DNA of 42,098 bases, from contig NZ_JAINRD010000040.1 in NCBI RefSeq assembly GCF_020400605.1, positions 1 through 42,098 of the forward strand, written 5' to 3'. Below are positions 1 to 9,995 of this stretch, in pieces. The stretch is from Streptomyces aculeolatus (GTDB lineage Bacteria > Actinomycetota > Actinomycetes > Streptomycetales > Streptomycetaceae). How positions within the stretch are numbered: position 1 is the stretch's first letter; every line of letters starts with the position of its first letter. The notes below the pieces were generated by a model. The model was given only the letters and a program-made list of their open reading frames with translations. It was not told the origin of the DNA and searched no databases. Position numbers and translations under genes: made by a program.

Positions 1-1
1 C

Positions 2-217
2 CTAGGGTCTGTCTTCGACCTCGCGTCTGCGGCTGGGGGCACCGCCCACGTGCGCGCAGCGCGCTGTGGGGGAGCCTGGCACGCACGCTCGCTGCGTTGT
101 CGGGATCGACCGAATAGGCCCACTATGCGGTCGGCCCTCCGCCTTGCGATCGCACGCACCAGACGCCGCGCCGCCCGCCCTTCGGGCGAACGACGCGAGA
201 TCGAAGACAGACTCTAG
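2..217. mobile_element. MITE-like element with terminal inverted repeats
   Basis: The two ends form an inverted repeat of about 26 bp. Positions 2-27 match the reverse complement of 192-217 at 24 of 26 bases. Both ends begin with CTAG, which could be the duplicated target; because CTAG is palindromic this cannot be proved from one copy. The shared core reads GTCTGTCTTCGA. The 160-bp interior encodes no transposase, so the element would need one supplied in trans. A CTAG/CTAR target is typical of the IS5 subgroup of the IS5 family. It ends about 50 bp downstream of the methyltransferase stop codon. Only one base lies outside the left end, so the left flank cannot be examined. Confidence 0.75.
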
Positions 218-270
218 AGCGCGAGAGGCGCCCCTGTGCTGCCGGCGTCAGCACGCCACGCCTCCGGCGG

Positions 271-996
271 TCACGGGCGCCGTGCCAGGAACACGAACTC
301 CCTCCCCGGCCGGTCGGGGGCGTCGCGTACTTCCCGCACCTCGAAGCCGTGCGCGACCAGGTCCTGCTCGACCTCGTCCCGCTCGCGGAAGCGCAGCGTC
401 GAATCCGAGGTCAGCACTAGGCCGTCCGTCGCGAACACGTAGGTCCACCGGAAGGTCACCAGCGGCAGGCTCACGTCGGTCAGCTCGACCCAGCTCTCCA
501 CGGGGCCCGCGCCCGGGATCTCCGTCACCCGGCGGGACTTCTCGCGGGTCCACTCCGCCCAGCCGCGGCGGGCGGGATCACGGGTCTCGAACACCAGGTG
601 CCCGCCGGGCCGCAGCGCTGCGTGCGTCCCCCGCAGCGTCTGCCGCCAGGGCTGCGGATCGGCGATGGCCTGGGCGACGTTCCCCGTCATCGTCGCGAGG
701 TCGGCCCGCAGCGGCGGGAGGTCCGTCGCGTCACCGCAGATCCAGCGGACCCGCCCGCTGCCGGGTTTGGCCCGGGCGACATCGATGGACGCCTGGGCGG
801 GGTCCACGCCGACGACCTCGATTCCGCGGTCGGCCAGGAGGAGTGCGAACACCCCGGTGCCGCAGCCGATGTCCAGCACCCTGCGTGCGCCGTGCTCGTC
901 CGCGATCCGCAGGTATGCGTCGAGATCGCCGCGGTCCGGGTGGAGCGGGGCGTAGATCGCGGCGAGCCGCGGATGTGCGAAGCAGTCGTCAGCCAT
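271..996 (-). CDS. Class I SAM-dependent methyltransferase
   Basis: A 241-residue protein with a Rossmann-type SAM fold. Motif I is VLDIGCGTGVFALLLADRG near residues 39-57, followed by an acidic strand end (VVGVDPA) and the GDATDLPP motif that contacts the adenine. A beta-rich C-terminal half follows, as in small-molecule methyltransferases of the Methyltransf_25 type. The substrate cannot be inferred. The start is set at 996 because the protein then begins MADDCFAHPRLAAIY, and a TACGTT -10-like hexamer lies exactly 7 nt upstream, as in leaderless Streptomyces transcripts. It is divergent from recA with about 250 bp between the starts. Family assignment is firm; role unknown. Confidence 0.85.
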   Translation of the reverse strand: MADDCFAHPRLAAIYAPLHPDRGDLDAYLRIADEHGARRVLDIGCGTGVFALLLADRGIEVVGVDPAQASIDVARAKPGSGRVRWICGDATDLPPLRADLATMTGNVAQAIADPQPWRQTLRGTHAALRPGGHLVFETRDPARRGWAEWTREKSRRVTEIPGAGPVESWVELTDVSLPLVTFRWTYVFATDGLVLTSDSTLRFRERDEVEQDLVAHGFEVREVRDAPDRPGREFVFLARRP

Positions 997-1003
997 GCGG
1001 GGG

Positions 1004-1009
1004 AACGTA
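1004..1009 (-). promoter_or_regulatory. Predicted -10 element of leaderless methyltransferase transcript
   Basis: The minus strand reads TACGTT, then 7 nt, then the ATG at 996. This fits the TANNNT-N6/7-ATG arrangement of leaderless actinobacterial mRNAs. No Shine-Dalgarno sequence fits in the gap. Confidence 0.5.
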
Positions 1010-1116
1010 CGCAGAGCCGGCGCGGGAAGGCGACCGGATTTGAGGCCGCGGCCCTGCGCTGGGCGCCGGGAGGCGCGCGGGGCGGATGGGTCCGGAGGTG
1101 CGGGTTGACAGGAAAA

Positions 1117-1132
1117 TCGAACATAGGTTCCC
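1117..1132 (+). promoter_or_regulatory. LexA (SOS) box upstream of recA
   Basis: The sequence TCGAACATAGGTTCCC contains the GAAC-N4-GTTC core (1119-1130) of the actinobacterial SOS box. A TTGACA hexamer at 1105-1110 sits just upstream, so LexA bound here would cover a promoter. The site lies about 120 bp before the recA start, as expected for SOS control of recA. Confidence 0.85.
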
Positions 1133-1150
1133 ATGGTGGTTCGGCCGGGG

Positions 1151-1159
1151 TTTTCCACA
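1151..1159 (+). promoter_or_regulatory. DnaA-box-like nonamer in the recA upstream region
   Basis: TTTTCCACA fits the relaxed DnaA-box consensus TTWTNCACA. It lies between the LexA box and the second recA promoter. A lone nonamer can occur by chance, so binding is only a possibility. Confidence 0.25.
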
Positions 1160-1181
1160 GGCCGGCTCGACGCGAGGCGCG

Positions 1182-1204
1182 TTGTCAGTGGCAGGCGCTA
1201 GCGT
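1182..1204 (+). promoter_or_regulatory. PafBC-type (RecA-NDp) damage-inducible promoter of recA
   Basis: TTGTCAGTG, an 8-nt spacer, then TAGCGT matches at every specified position the mycobacterial RecA-NDp consensus TTGTCRGTG-N8-TANNNT. That motif is recognised by RNA polymerase with the WYL-domain activator PafBC, independently of LexA/RecA. The -10 end is 44 bp before the recA start codon, leaving a short leader. recA therefore appears to have dual control: the SOS box upstream and this promoter closer to the gene. Confidence 0.8.
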
Positions 1205-1247
1205 CGTCGACGTGAAGCGATCGACTCAGACATCCCGGGTGGAACCC

Positions 1248-2381
1248 ATGGCAGCGACTGACCGCGAGAAGGCGCTCGACGCCGCACTCGCCCAGATTGA
1301 ACGGCAATTCGGCAAGGGTGCCGTGATGCGCCTCGGCGAGCGGCCGAATGAGCCCGTGGAAGTCATCCCCACCGGGTCGACCGCGCTCGACGTGGCGCTC
1401 GGTGTGGGCGGACTGCCGCGCGGCCGCGTGGTGGAGGTGTACGGCCCCGAGTCCTCCGGCAAGACGACCCTGACGCTGCACGCGGTGGCCAACGCGCAGC
1501 GGGCCGGCGGCACGGTCGCGTTCGTCGACGCGGAGCACGCCCTCGACCCGGAGTACGCGAAGAAGCTCGGAGTCGACATCGACTCCCTCATCCTCTCCCA
1601 GCCGGACAACGGCGAACAGGCGCTGGAGATCGCGGACATGCTCGTCCGCTCCGGTGCGCTCGACCTGATCGTCATCGACTCCGTCGCGGCCCTCGTCCCG
1701 CGCGCGGAGATCGAGGGCGAGATGGGCGACTCCCACGTCGGCCTGCAGGCCCGCCTGATGAGCCAGGCCCTGCGGAAGATCACCAGCGCGCTGAACCAGT
1801 CGAAGACCACCGCGATCTTCATCAACCAGCTGCGCGAGAAGATCGGCGTGATGTTCGGCTCGCCCGAGACCACGACCGGTGGCAAGGCGCTGAAGTTCTA
1901 CGCCTCGGTGCGCCTGGACATCCGGCGCATCGAGACGCTCAAGGACGGCACGGAGCCCGTCGGCAACCGCACGCGCGTCAAGGTCGTGAAGAACAAGGTC
2001 GCGCCGCCCTTCAAGCAGGCCGAGTTCGACATCCTCTACGGCCAGGGCATCAGCCGCGAGGGCGGCCTGATCGACATGGGTGTGGAGCACGGCTTCATCC
2101 GCAAGTCCGGCGCCTGGTACACGCACGAGGGCGACCAGCTCGGCCAGGGCAAGGAGAACGCGCGGACGTTCCTGAAGGACAACCCCGACCTGGCCGACGA
2201 GATCGAGAGGCGGATCAAGGAAAAGCTGGGCATCGGCCCGAAGACGGAGAGCACGGAGAGCGAGCCGGCCGCGGACGCGGCGGGCGGCCCTGCGGCCGAG
2301 GACGGTGCCGCCCCGGCGAAGAAGACGGTGCCGCCGCCGGCCAAGACCGCGAAGGCGGCCAAGGCCGCGGCCAAGAGCTGA
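1248..2381 (+). CDS. recA: Recombinase RecA
   Basis: A 377-residue RecA, the ATP-dependent strand-exchange protein that also stimulates LexA self-cleavage. Walker A is GPESSGKT at residues 66-73; Walker B lies in LDLIVIDSVAAL; the L2 DNA-binding loop includes the GSPETTTGGKALKFYASVRL region; and the QLREKIGVMFG stretch is intact. The C-terminus carries a Lys/Ala/Pro-rich tail, typical of streptomycete RecA. The start at 1248 (MAATDREKALDAAL) matches the family N-terminus; the longer reading frame upstream is rejected because it runs through the promoters. recX follows after a 3-nt gap, indicating co-transcription. Control is by the LexA box at 1117 and the PafBC-type promoter at 1182. Confidence 0.98.
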   Translation: MAATDREKALDAALAQIERQFGKGAVMRLGERPNEPVEVIPTGSTALDVALGVGGLPRGRVVEVYGPESSGKTTLTLHAVANAQRAGGTVAFVDAEHALDPEYAKKLGVDIDSLILSQPDNGEQALEIADMLVRSGALDLIVIDSVAALVPRAEIEGEMGDSHVGLQARLMSQALRKITSALNQSKTTAIFINQLREKIGVMFGSPETTTGGKALKFYASVRLDIRRIETLKDGTEPVGNRTRVKVVKNKVAPPFKQAEFDILYGQGISREGGLIDMGVEHGFIRKSGAWYTHEGDQLGQGKENARTFLKDNPDLADEIERRIKEKLGIGPKTESTESEPAADAAGGPAAEDGAAPAKKTVPPPAKTAKAAKAAAKS

Positions 2382-2384
2382 CCC

Positions 2385-2996
2385 GTGGCCCGGCGCACCG
2401 ACTGGCCGCTCCCGCCCCCGGACGACAGCCGCCCGCCGTTCGGGGACGGCCCGGCCGAAGGCGCCGCCCGGCCGTCCGGGGGCAGGGTGCGGGAGTCGTC
2501 GCTCAGCCCGGAGGAGCGCGCGCGGGCGATCTGCCTGCGCCTGCTCACCGGGTCGCCGCGCACCCGTAAGCAGCTCGCGGACGCGCTGGCCAAGCGGGAC
2601 GTCGACGCCGAGGCGGCGGAGGCCGTGCTCGACCGCCTGGAAGCGGCCGGGCTGATCGACGACGCCGCGTTCGCCGGCGCGTGGGTGGAGTCCCGGCACC
2701 ACGGCCGGGGCCTCGCCCGGCGCGCGCTCGCGCGCGAACTGCGCACCCGCGGCGTCGAATCCACGGTGGTCGACGAGGCGGTGGGCCGGCTCGATGCGGA
2801 CACCGAGGAGGAGAAGGCCCGCGAGCTGGTCGCCCGCAGGCTCCGGGCCACCCGGGGCCTGGACCGCGAGAAGCGGATCCGGCGCCTGGCGGGCATGCTG
2901 GCCCGCCGGGGCTACGGGGAGGGGCTGGCGATCCGCGTCGTACGGGAAGCCCTGGAGGCGGAGGGCGAGGACACGGAAGACCTGCTGGAGGACTGA
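2385..2996 (+). CDS. recX: RecA-regulatory protein RecX
   Basis: A 203-residue RecX, which binds RecA filaments and limits recombinase activity. A disordered Pro/Asp-rich N-terminus (about 35 residues) is followed by three-helix repeats: ARAICLRLLTGSPRTRKQLADALAKR is split over the first, then LIDDAAFAGAWVESRHHGRG LARRALARELRTRGV, then KRIRRLAGMLARRGYGEGLAIRVVREAL. It starts with GTG 3 nt after the recA stop and is probably translated from the recA message. The gene converges with lexA across 364 bp. The downstream partner differs from the S. coelicolor order as I remember it. Confidence 0.95.
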   Translation: MARRTDWPLPPPDDSRPPFGDGPAEGAARPSGGRVRESSLSPEERARAICLRLLTGSPRTRKQLADALAKRDVDAEAAEAVLDRLEAAGLIDDAAFAGAWVESRHHGRGLARRALARELRTRGVESTVVDEAVGRLDADTEEEKARELVARRLRATRGLDREKRIRRLAGMLARRGYGEGLAIRVVREALEAEGEDTEDLLED

Positions 2997-3360
2997 CGGC
3001 GCGGAGGGCCTGCGACGCGGGGTCCACGGCGCCGGAAACGGCCATCACCCGGGGCCCGGGGCGCGTCGGCGTACGTCGCCGGCAGGACGGACGCGAGGGC
3101 GGCGCGGAAGGGGTGGCTCTGTGCTGCCGTACGAGCCTGGCCCGGCAGGGTGAGCAGTCCGGAGTGACGCGGGTCCGCCGCGGGCCGGGGGCGGTGTCCT
3201 CGCCGCCCGAACCCCGCTACGTGTAATCGGGCCGTAGGGGAGGCCGAGCCTCCGCCGTACCCGCGTGTCCGGCCGCCGCCGCGGCCGGTTCGCGACACTC
3301 CTCGCCGCGCAAGGCGGCGGCCCGGGGCCAGGTCCCGGGCCGGATATGCCGCGCCGGGTC
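2997..3360. other. Intergenic region between convergent recX and lexA
   Basis: This stretch of 364 bp has no convincing gene. Overlapping frames exist on both strands but have no family resemblance or ribosome binding site. It is rich in G/C palindromes such as the CCCGGGCC blocks at 3320-3342, and its right end forms the hairpin around the lexA stop. It may contain the terminators of both genes. Confidence 0.6.
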
Positions 3361-3373
3361 TCAGACCCGGCGC
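3351..3373. terminator. Hairpin whose loop is the lexA stop codon
   Basis: Perfect 10-bp arms (GCGCCGGGTC and GACCCGGCGC) flank a 3-nt loop, which is the reverse complement of the lexA TGA stop. There is no T-run on either side. Such G/C hairpins act as terminators or 3'-end stabilisers in streptomycetes. The overlap with the last three sense codons of lexA is unusual. Confidence 0.5.
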
Positions 3374-4152
3374 AGGACCGCGACGACCTTGCCGAGGATG
3401 GTCGCCTCGTCGCCGGGAATCGGCTGGTACGCCGCGTTGTGCGGGAGCAGCCACACGTGGCCGTCCTCGCGCTTGAACCGCTTGACCGTGGCCTCGCCGT
3501 CCAGCATCGCGGCGACGATGTCGCCGTTCTCGGCGACCGGCTGGCGGCGCACCGCGACCCAGTCACCGTCGCAGATCGCCGCGTCGATCATCGAGTCGCC
3601 GACGACCTTCAGCACGAACAGTTCGCCGTCGCCGACGAGCTGCCGCGGCAGCGGGAACACGTCCTCGACCGACTCCTCGGCCAGGATCGGGCCACCGGCG
3701 GCGATCCTGCCCACCAGCGGCACGTACGACGCGGCGGGCTTGCCCGTGGTGTCGGTGGCGGCCTGCGTGCTGGGCGTGTCCGCCCCGCGCACCTCGTACG
3801 CCCGCGGCCGGTGCGGGTCGCGGCGCAGGAAGCCCTTGCGCTCCAGGGCCATCAGCTGATGCGCGACGGACGAGGTGGACGAGAGGCCGACGGCCTGGCC
3901 GATCTCGCGCATCGACGGCGGGTAGCCACGGCGCTGCACCGAGTCGCGGATGACCTCGATGACCCGGCGCTGCCGCTCGGTCAGGCCCGAACTGTCGGCC
4001 CTGATGCCCGGCGGGCGCCCGGGCATGGAGCGCTTGGGTGGCTGCGCCTCGCCCTCACGGCCGTCCCCGGAAGGCGGCGTGAGCTGCGGCTCTGCTGCCT
4101 GCTGGGGCCGTTCGTGGGCGGCGATGGCTGTGGTGTCTGCGGTAGTGGTCAC
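3361..4152 (-). CDS. lexA: SOS repressor LexA
   Basis: A 263-residue LexA, the self-cleaving repressor of the SOS regulon. The winged-helix DNA-binding domain covers about residues 57-120 (GYPPSMREIGQAVGLSSTSS is the helix-turn-helix). The peptidase domain contains the Ala152-Gly153 cleavage site in VGRIAAGGP, the nucleophile Ser187 in GDSMID, and the general base Lys224 in ATVKRF. The N-terminus has an extra poorly conserved segment of about 40 residues, common in Streptomyces. A GTG at 4152 is chosen because the protein then begins VTTTADTTAI and an AGAGGGG sequence lies upstream. A strong LexA box about 75 bp before the start indicates autoregulation. Confidence 0.97.
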   Translation of the reverse strand: MTTTADTTAIAAHERPQQAAEPQLTPPSGDGREGEAQPPKRSMPGRPPGIRADSSGLTERQRRVIEVIRDSVQRRGYPPSMREIGQAVGLSSTSSVAHQLMALERKGFLRRDPHRPRAYEVRGADTPSTQAATDTTGKPAASYVPLVGRIAAGGPILAEESVEDVFPLPRQLVGDGELFVLKVVGDSMIDAAICDGDWVAVRRQPVAENGDIVAAMLDGEATVKRFKREDGHVWLLPHNAAYQPIPGDEATILGKVVAVLRRV

Positions 4153-4222
4153 GTCGGCGGGCCCCTCTCGAGACGGGTCTCTCTCTCGTAGGACCAACGG
4201 TAGTTCCTTTCGAAAGGTTGCG

Positions 4223-4238
4223 CCAAACACACGTTCGA
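4223..4238 (-). promoter_or_regulatory. LexA (SOS) box upstream of lexA
   Basis: The minus strand reads TCGAACGTGTGTTTGG, matching the actinobacterial consensus TCGAACRTRTGTTYGA at nearly every position. It sits about 70 bp upstream of the lexA start and implies autorepression. Confidence 0.88.
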
Positions 4239-4676
4239 GTGAAAAAATTCGGTTTCACTTCCGTGATCCATCAACTGGGTGTAAAGCGCTGGCCTGATGG
4301 CTGTCCGCAGCCCGCCGCCCGCTCCGTGTCGGCCTGTGCCCTCGGAGGGGTGTCGTCCAGTTTGTCACCCTCTCCCCGCCGGTGTCTCCGTCCGTGCGCT
4401 CACGTAGGCTGCGGATACCCCGCAGGGCCCCGCCGGTGTCCCGTCCGGCGTCCTGCCCCGTGTCCTGCCCGATCGCGCGGCGCGGCAACACGCTCTCGGC
4501 CCTCAATGGCAGCCAAACCCCAGATCTAGTGGTTAGATGGGTGTCAGCAGCCCACAAGTTGTGGTCCCCCTTCCTCTCAGCGGAAGGGCATCCCATATGC
4601 TTGGAGCCTGCTCCGGCGGGCCGCGGGGGGTCGCCGGACCGACGTGCCGTGCGCGAGAAGGGGAGGGTGGAGAACG
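4239..4676. other. Intergenic region between divergent lexA and nrdR
   Basis: Apart from the LexA box and the putative NrdR boxes, no gene is supported here. The segment 4240-4265 is locally A/T-rich (AAAAAATTC), fitting the lexA promoter. No cobalamin riboswitch box was found in the part leading to nrdR. Confidence 0.5.
4517..4564 (+). promoter_or_regulatory. Putative tandem NrdR boxes before nrdR-nrdJ
   Basis: Two 16-mers, 4517-4532 (centre AGATCT) and 4549-4564 (CCACAAGTTGTGG core), resemble the NrdR-box consensus ACACWATATATWGTGT at about 11 and 9 of 16 positions. They are spaced 32 bp centre to centre, the three-helical-turn spacing typical of tandem NrdR boxes. They lie 110-160 bp upstream of nrdR, where autoregulation by NrdR is known in Streptomyces. 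The second box is weak. Confidence 0.5.
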
Positions 4677-5270
4677 ATGCACTGCCCCTTCTGCAGGCAC
4701 CCCGACAGCCGGGTGGTCGACAGTCGCACCACCGACGACGGCGCAGCAATCCGCCGCCGCCGGCAGTGCCCCGACTGCTCGCGCCGCTTCACCACGGTGG
4801 AGACCGCGTCCCTGATGGTCATCAAGCGCAGCGGGGTCACCGAGCCCTTCAGCCGCGCCAAGGTGATCACGGGCGTCCGCAAGGCCTGCCAGGGCCGCCC
4901 CGTCACCGAAGACGCGCTGGCCCAGCTCGGCCAGCGGGTCGAGGAGGCGATCCGGGCCACCGGCAGCGCCGAGGTCTCCAGCCACGACGTCGGGCTCGCC
5001 ATGCTGGGCCCGCTGCAGGACCTCGATCTCGTCGCCTACCTGCGGTTCGCCTCCGTCTACCGCGCCTTCGACTCCCTTGAGGACTTCGAGGACGCCATCA
5101 CGCAGTTGCGGACCGCGGACAGGCCCCCCGCCGACAGCGGCGGCCCGGACGGACAGGACGACCAGGCCCCACCTCCCGCGCCGGGCGACCCCGGCGCGCC
5201 CGGCCCCGGCCGCAGTCCCGGCCGCGGCGAGGCCCCCGGAGTCCCGTCACCCGGCAGAGCGGCCGGCTGA
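4677..5270 (+). CDS. nrdR: Transcriptional repressor NrdR
   Basis: A 197-residue NrdR, the ATP/dATP-sensing repressor of ribonucleotide reductase genes. The N-terminal zinc ribbon uses Cys3/Cys6 (MHCPFC) and Cys31/Cys34 (CPDC). The ATP-cone domain spans about residues 45-135 (VIKRSGVTEPFSRAKVITGV at its start). The C-terminal 50 residues are a Pro/Gly/Asp-rich tail, longer than in most bacteria. The ATG at 4677 is chosen over an upstream in-frame start because MHCPFC is the invariant family start and a GGGAGGGTGGAG ribosome binding site precedes it. nrdJ follows 149 bp downstream and is its likely main target. Confidence 0.96.
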   Translation: MHCPFCRHPDSRVVDSRTTDDGAAIRRRRQCPDCSRRFTTVETASLMVIKRSGVTEPFSRAKVITGVRKACQGRPVTEDALAQLGQRVEEAIRATGSAEVSSHDVGLAMLGPLQDLDLVAYLRFASVYRAFDSLEDFEDAITQLRTADRPPADSGGPDGQDDQAPPPAPGDPGAPGPGRSPGRGEAPGVPSPGRAAG

Positions 5271-5364
5271 CGCCCACCGCGGGCCACCCCGTCATCCACA
5301 CCCGGCCGGTGCGCGCCGCAGCGTGCCGTCCGCCTGCGGAACAAGCAGATCAAGAACAGGAACC

Positions 5365-5404
5365 GTGCCCGGGAAGACGCGGGCACATCAGGGCGTTCAC
5401 GCCC
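5365..5404 (+). promoter_or_regulatory. Two consecutive hairpins in the nrdJ leader
   Basis: GTGCCCG (5365-5371) pairs with CGGGCAC (5380-5386) around an 8-nt loop, and GGGCG (5391-5395) pairs with CGCCC (5400-5404) around TTCA. The second ends just before the GGGAGG ribosome binding site of nrdJ. They could mark an mRNA processing site or modulate nrdJ translation. No cobalamin-riboswitch B12 box is present. Confidence 0.4.
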
Positions 5405-5419
5405 GTATAGGGAGGCGGC

Positions 5420-8302
<2,883 letters not shown>

Positions 8303-8334
8303 CCCGTCTGACGCGAAAGTGAGCATCTGCTGCT

Positions 8335-8367
8335 GAGAGGGCGCCGACCATCGGTCGGCGCCCTCTC
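8335..8367 (+). terminator. Strong terminator after nrdJ
   Basis: Perfect 15-bp arms (GAGAGGGCGCCGACC and its complement) surround a 3-nt loop, 32 bp after the nrdJ stop. There is no U-run, as usual for streptomycete terminators. Confidence 0.9.
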
Positions 8368-8870
8368 CGGCGTCTCGACCCGACGGCGCACTGGTAGGCA
8401 CCCCGTCGGCGATCCCGGCATCGCTGCAGGCTGCCGGACGATCCCTCGCAGCGCTCCCTGACTTCCCATGGAGGGGCGCCACTGGGGCCAGCGGGGTGCT
8501 GCATCCGACACCGACCACCCGTACGCCGAAACAGCTTCCGCGCACTGCCCGGTGACCCCGTCGGAACGGGCCGGTGGGCCCGGCTCCGGCGCCGGGCCTG
8601 GCCGTATCGCGGGGGCGTCGGGCTCCAGGCGGATGGTCCGGCCACGGAATCGCCGTGCGGAAATGGCGAGACAAGCGACTCCGGCCCGGGGAACATCATC
8701 GCGTGCCGCCTGACCTGAATCATCTTGTGCTGCGCGTGGTCACTCCGGAGCCGGCCCAGCACCGAGGCGTGGTCGAGGTCCGACCGTGAGGGAAATAAGC
8801 GCTTGTGGCGTCCGTTTCGGCGTGGGATCCTCCTCGCCGTGATCGAGAGAAACGAGCTCACCGTCCGCCG
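8368..8870. other. Intergenic stretch without a supported gene
   Basis: About 500 bp in which open frames are short, unlike known proteins and without ribosome binding sites. GC content falls around 8700-8800 (TAAGCGCTTGTGG), suggesting a promoter for the downstream orphan gene. An 11-codon frame at 8839-8874 overlaps the next start. Confidence 0.45.
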
Positions 8871-8874
8871 ATGA
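8839..8874 (+). other. Possible 11-codon upstream ORF coupled by ATGA
   Basis: A GTG at 8839 opens VIERNELTVRR and stops at TGA 8872-8874, which overlaps the ATG at 8871 as ATGA. The downstream gene lacks a clear ribosome binding site of its own, so termination-reinitiation is possible. A chance overlap, or a frameshift that detached the natural N-terminus, are alternatives. Confidence 0.3.
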
Positions 8875-9989
8875 GCGAGACGACCGGGACGAAGTCTCCC
8901 GGAGCCCAGGCGCTTTTCGACCATGCGCTGGCATTGCACAAGTCCGCACCCGGCCGGCCACTCCCGCGTGACGGGGAACCGTATCCGGACGATCGGTCGC
9001 ACCGCCGTCGGCCCCGCCGGGCAGCGCCCGAGGACCGAAACCGGATCGGGCTGGACGCGGCGTCCGTCCTGGACGATCACTTCGCGCGGGATTCCACCGA
9101 ACCGAACGACCTCGTCGACGTCTTTCACGACCTCTACATCCCCATCCACAGCAACGAGCACATCACCGCGGCTGCCCACCGGGCGCCCGATCGCGAACGC
9201 GCCCTCCGGACGGGCCGGTGGCTCGTGCGGCATTCGCCTGACAGGTGCTCCGTCACCATCGGGCTCGCCCTGGTCGAGGCACTGGGGACGGTCGACGACA
9301 TCCCGCTGATCCACACCATCGGCCTGCTCTCCAACCGCTTCGGCCCACTGGCCGCACGGGCCCTGGAGAAACTGCCCGGAGGCACCGACTCCCTGCTCTG
9401 GCTCGCCGATCGGGTCGCCGGATGGGGCCGGGTCTACGTCGTCGAGGCCCTCTGCCGGCTCGGCGATCCACGCGCCCGGCCCTGGCTCCTCCGCAAGGCC
9501 TGCGACGGTGATTTCCTCAACGCCTACTTCGTCGGCCAGGTCGCCGAGACTGCCGCCCTGCACGAAGCCATCGCCGAGTCCACCGTGGACGACGAGATCG
9601 TCGACCACACCGGCAGGCTGCTCCACCTGCTGACGTACAGCCAGGGCATGGGCATGACCCTCTCGCGCTACCCGCACGCCGAAGCGGTGCTCGGCGGGCA
9701 TCTGCGGCACCTGGAGCGCGTAGGGCCGTCCGTGGGCCGGTACTTCGTCGCCGCGTTGCTCGCCGGCAGCCTGGGCGGGGACGGCGACGCGGGTTCGGTC
9801 GGGCCGATCGGGAGGTGGCAGACCCACAGGGACGGCTATCTGGCTCTTCTCGACCGCGAGGACTGGTGCGGCACGGCGAGGAGCGCCCTCACGGACGGGG
9901 ACCCGCGGATGGTGGAACTCGCCGGGACGGCCTCCGGCCGACGGCTGCGCGCGTTCACCGGCCCGCCGCCGCGGCAGGGCCCGCGGTAG
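8871..9989 (+). CDS. Hypothetical alpha-helical repeat-like protein
   Basis: A 372-residue cytoplasmic-looking protein that I do not recognise as a named family. From about residue 90 onward it is predicted mostly helical, with repeated units resembling HEAT or Armadillo helices, for example IGLALVEALGTVDDIPLIHT, FGPLAARALEKLPGGT and VYVVEALCRLGDPRARPWLL. This suggests a scaffold or sensor role. There is no signal peptide, membrane span or enzymatic motif. The ATG at 8871 has only a weak upstream ribosome binding site and overlaps a short reading frame. Streptomycete immunity or contact-dependent proteins sometimes have such folds, but nothing around the gene supports that. Confidence 0.7.
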   Translation: MSETTGTKSPGAQALFDHALALHKSAPGRPLPRDGEPYPDDRSHRRRPRRAAPEDRNRIGLDAASVLDDHFARDSTEPNDLVDVFHDLYIPIHSNEHITAAAHRAPDRERALRTGRWLVRHSPDRCSVTIGLALVEALGTVDDIPLIHTIGLLSNRFGPLAARALEKLPGGTDSLLWLADRVAGWGRVYVVEALCRLGDPRARPWLLRKACDGDFLNAYFVGQVAETAALHEAIAESTVDDEIVDHTGRLLHLLTYSQGMGMTLSRYPHAEAVLGGHLRHLERVGPSVGRYFVAALLAGSLGGDGDAGSVGPIGRWQTHRDGYLALLDREDWCGTARSALTDGDPRMVELAGTASGRRLRAFTGPPPRQGPR

Positions 9990-9995
9990 CCCCTG

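Noticed and set aside
5271..5419. Cobalamin riboswitch before nrdJ
   Set aside because: There is no B12 box or long conserved leader; only 149 bp with two simple hairpins.
8468..8713. Small plus-strand frame in the nrdJ downstream gap
   Set aside because: No ribosome binding site, no similarity, and a composition like other non-coding frames.
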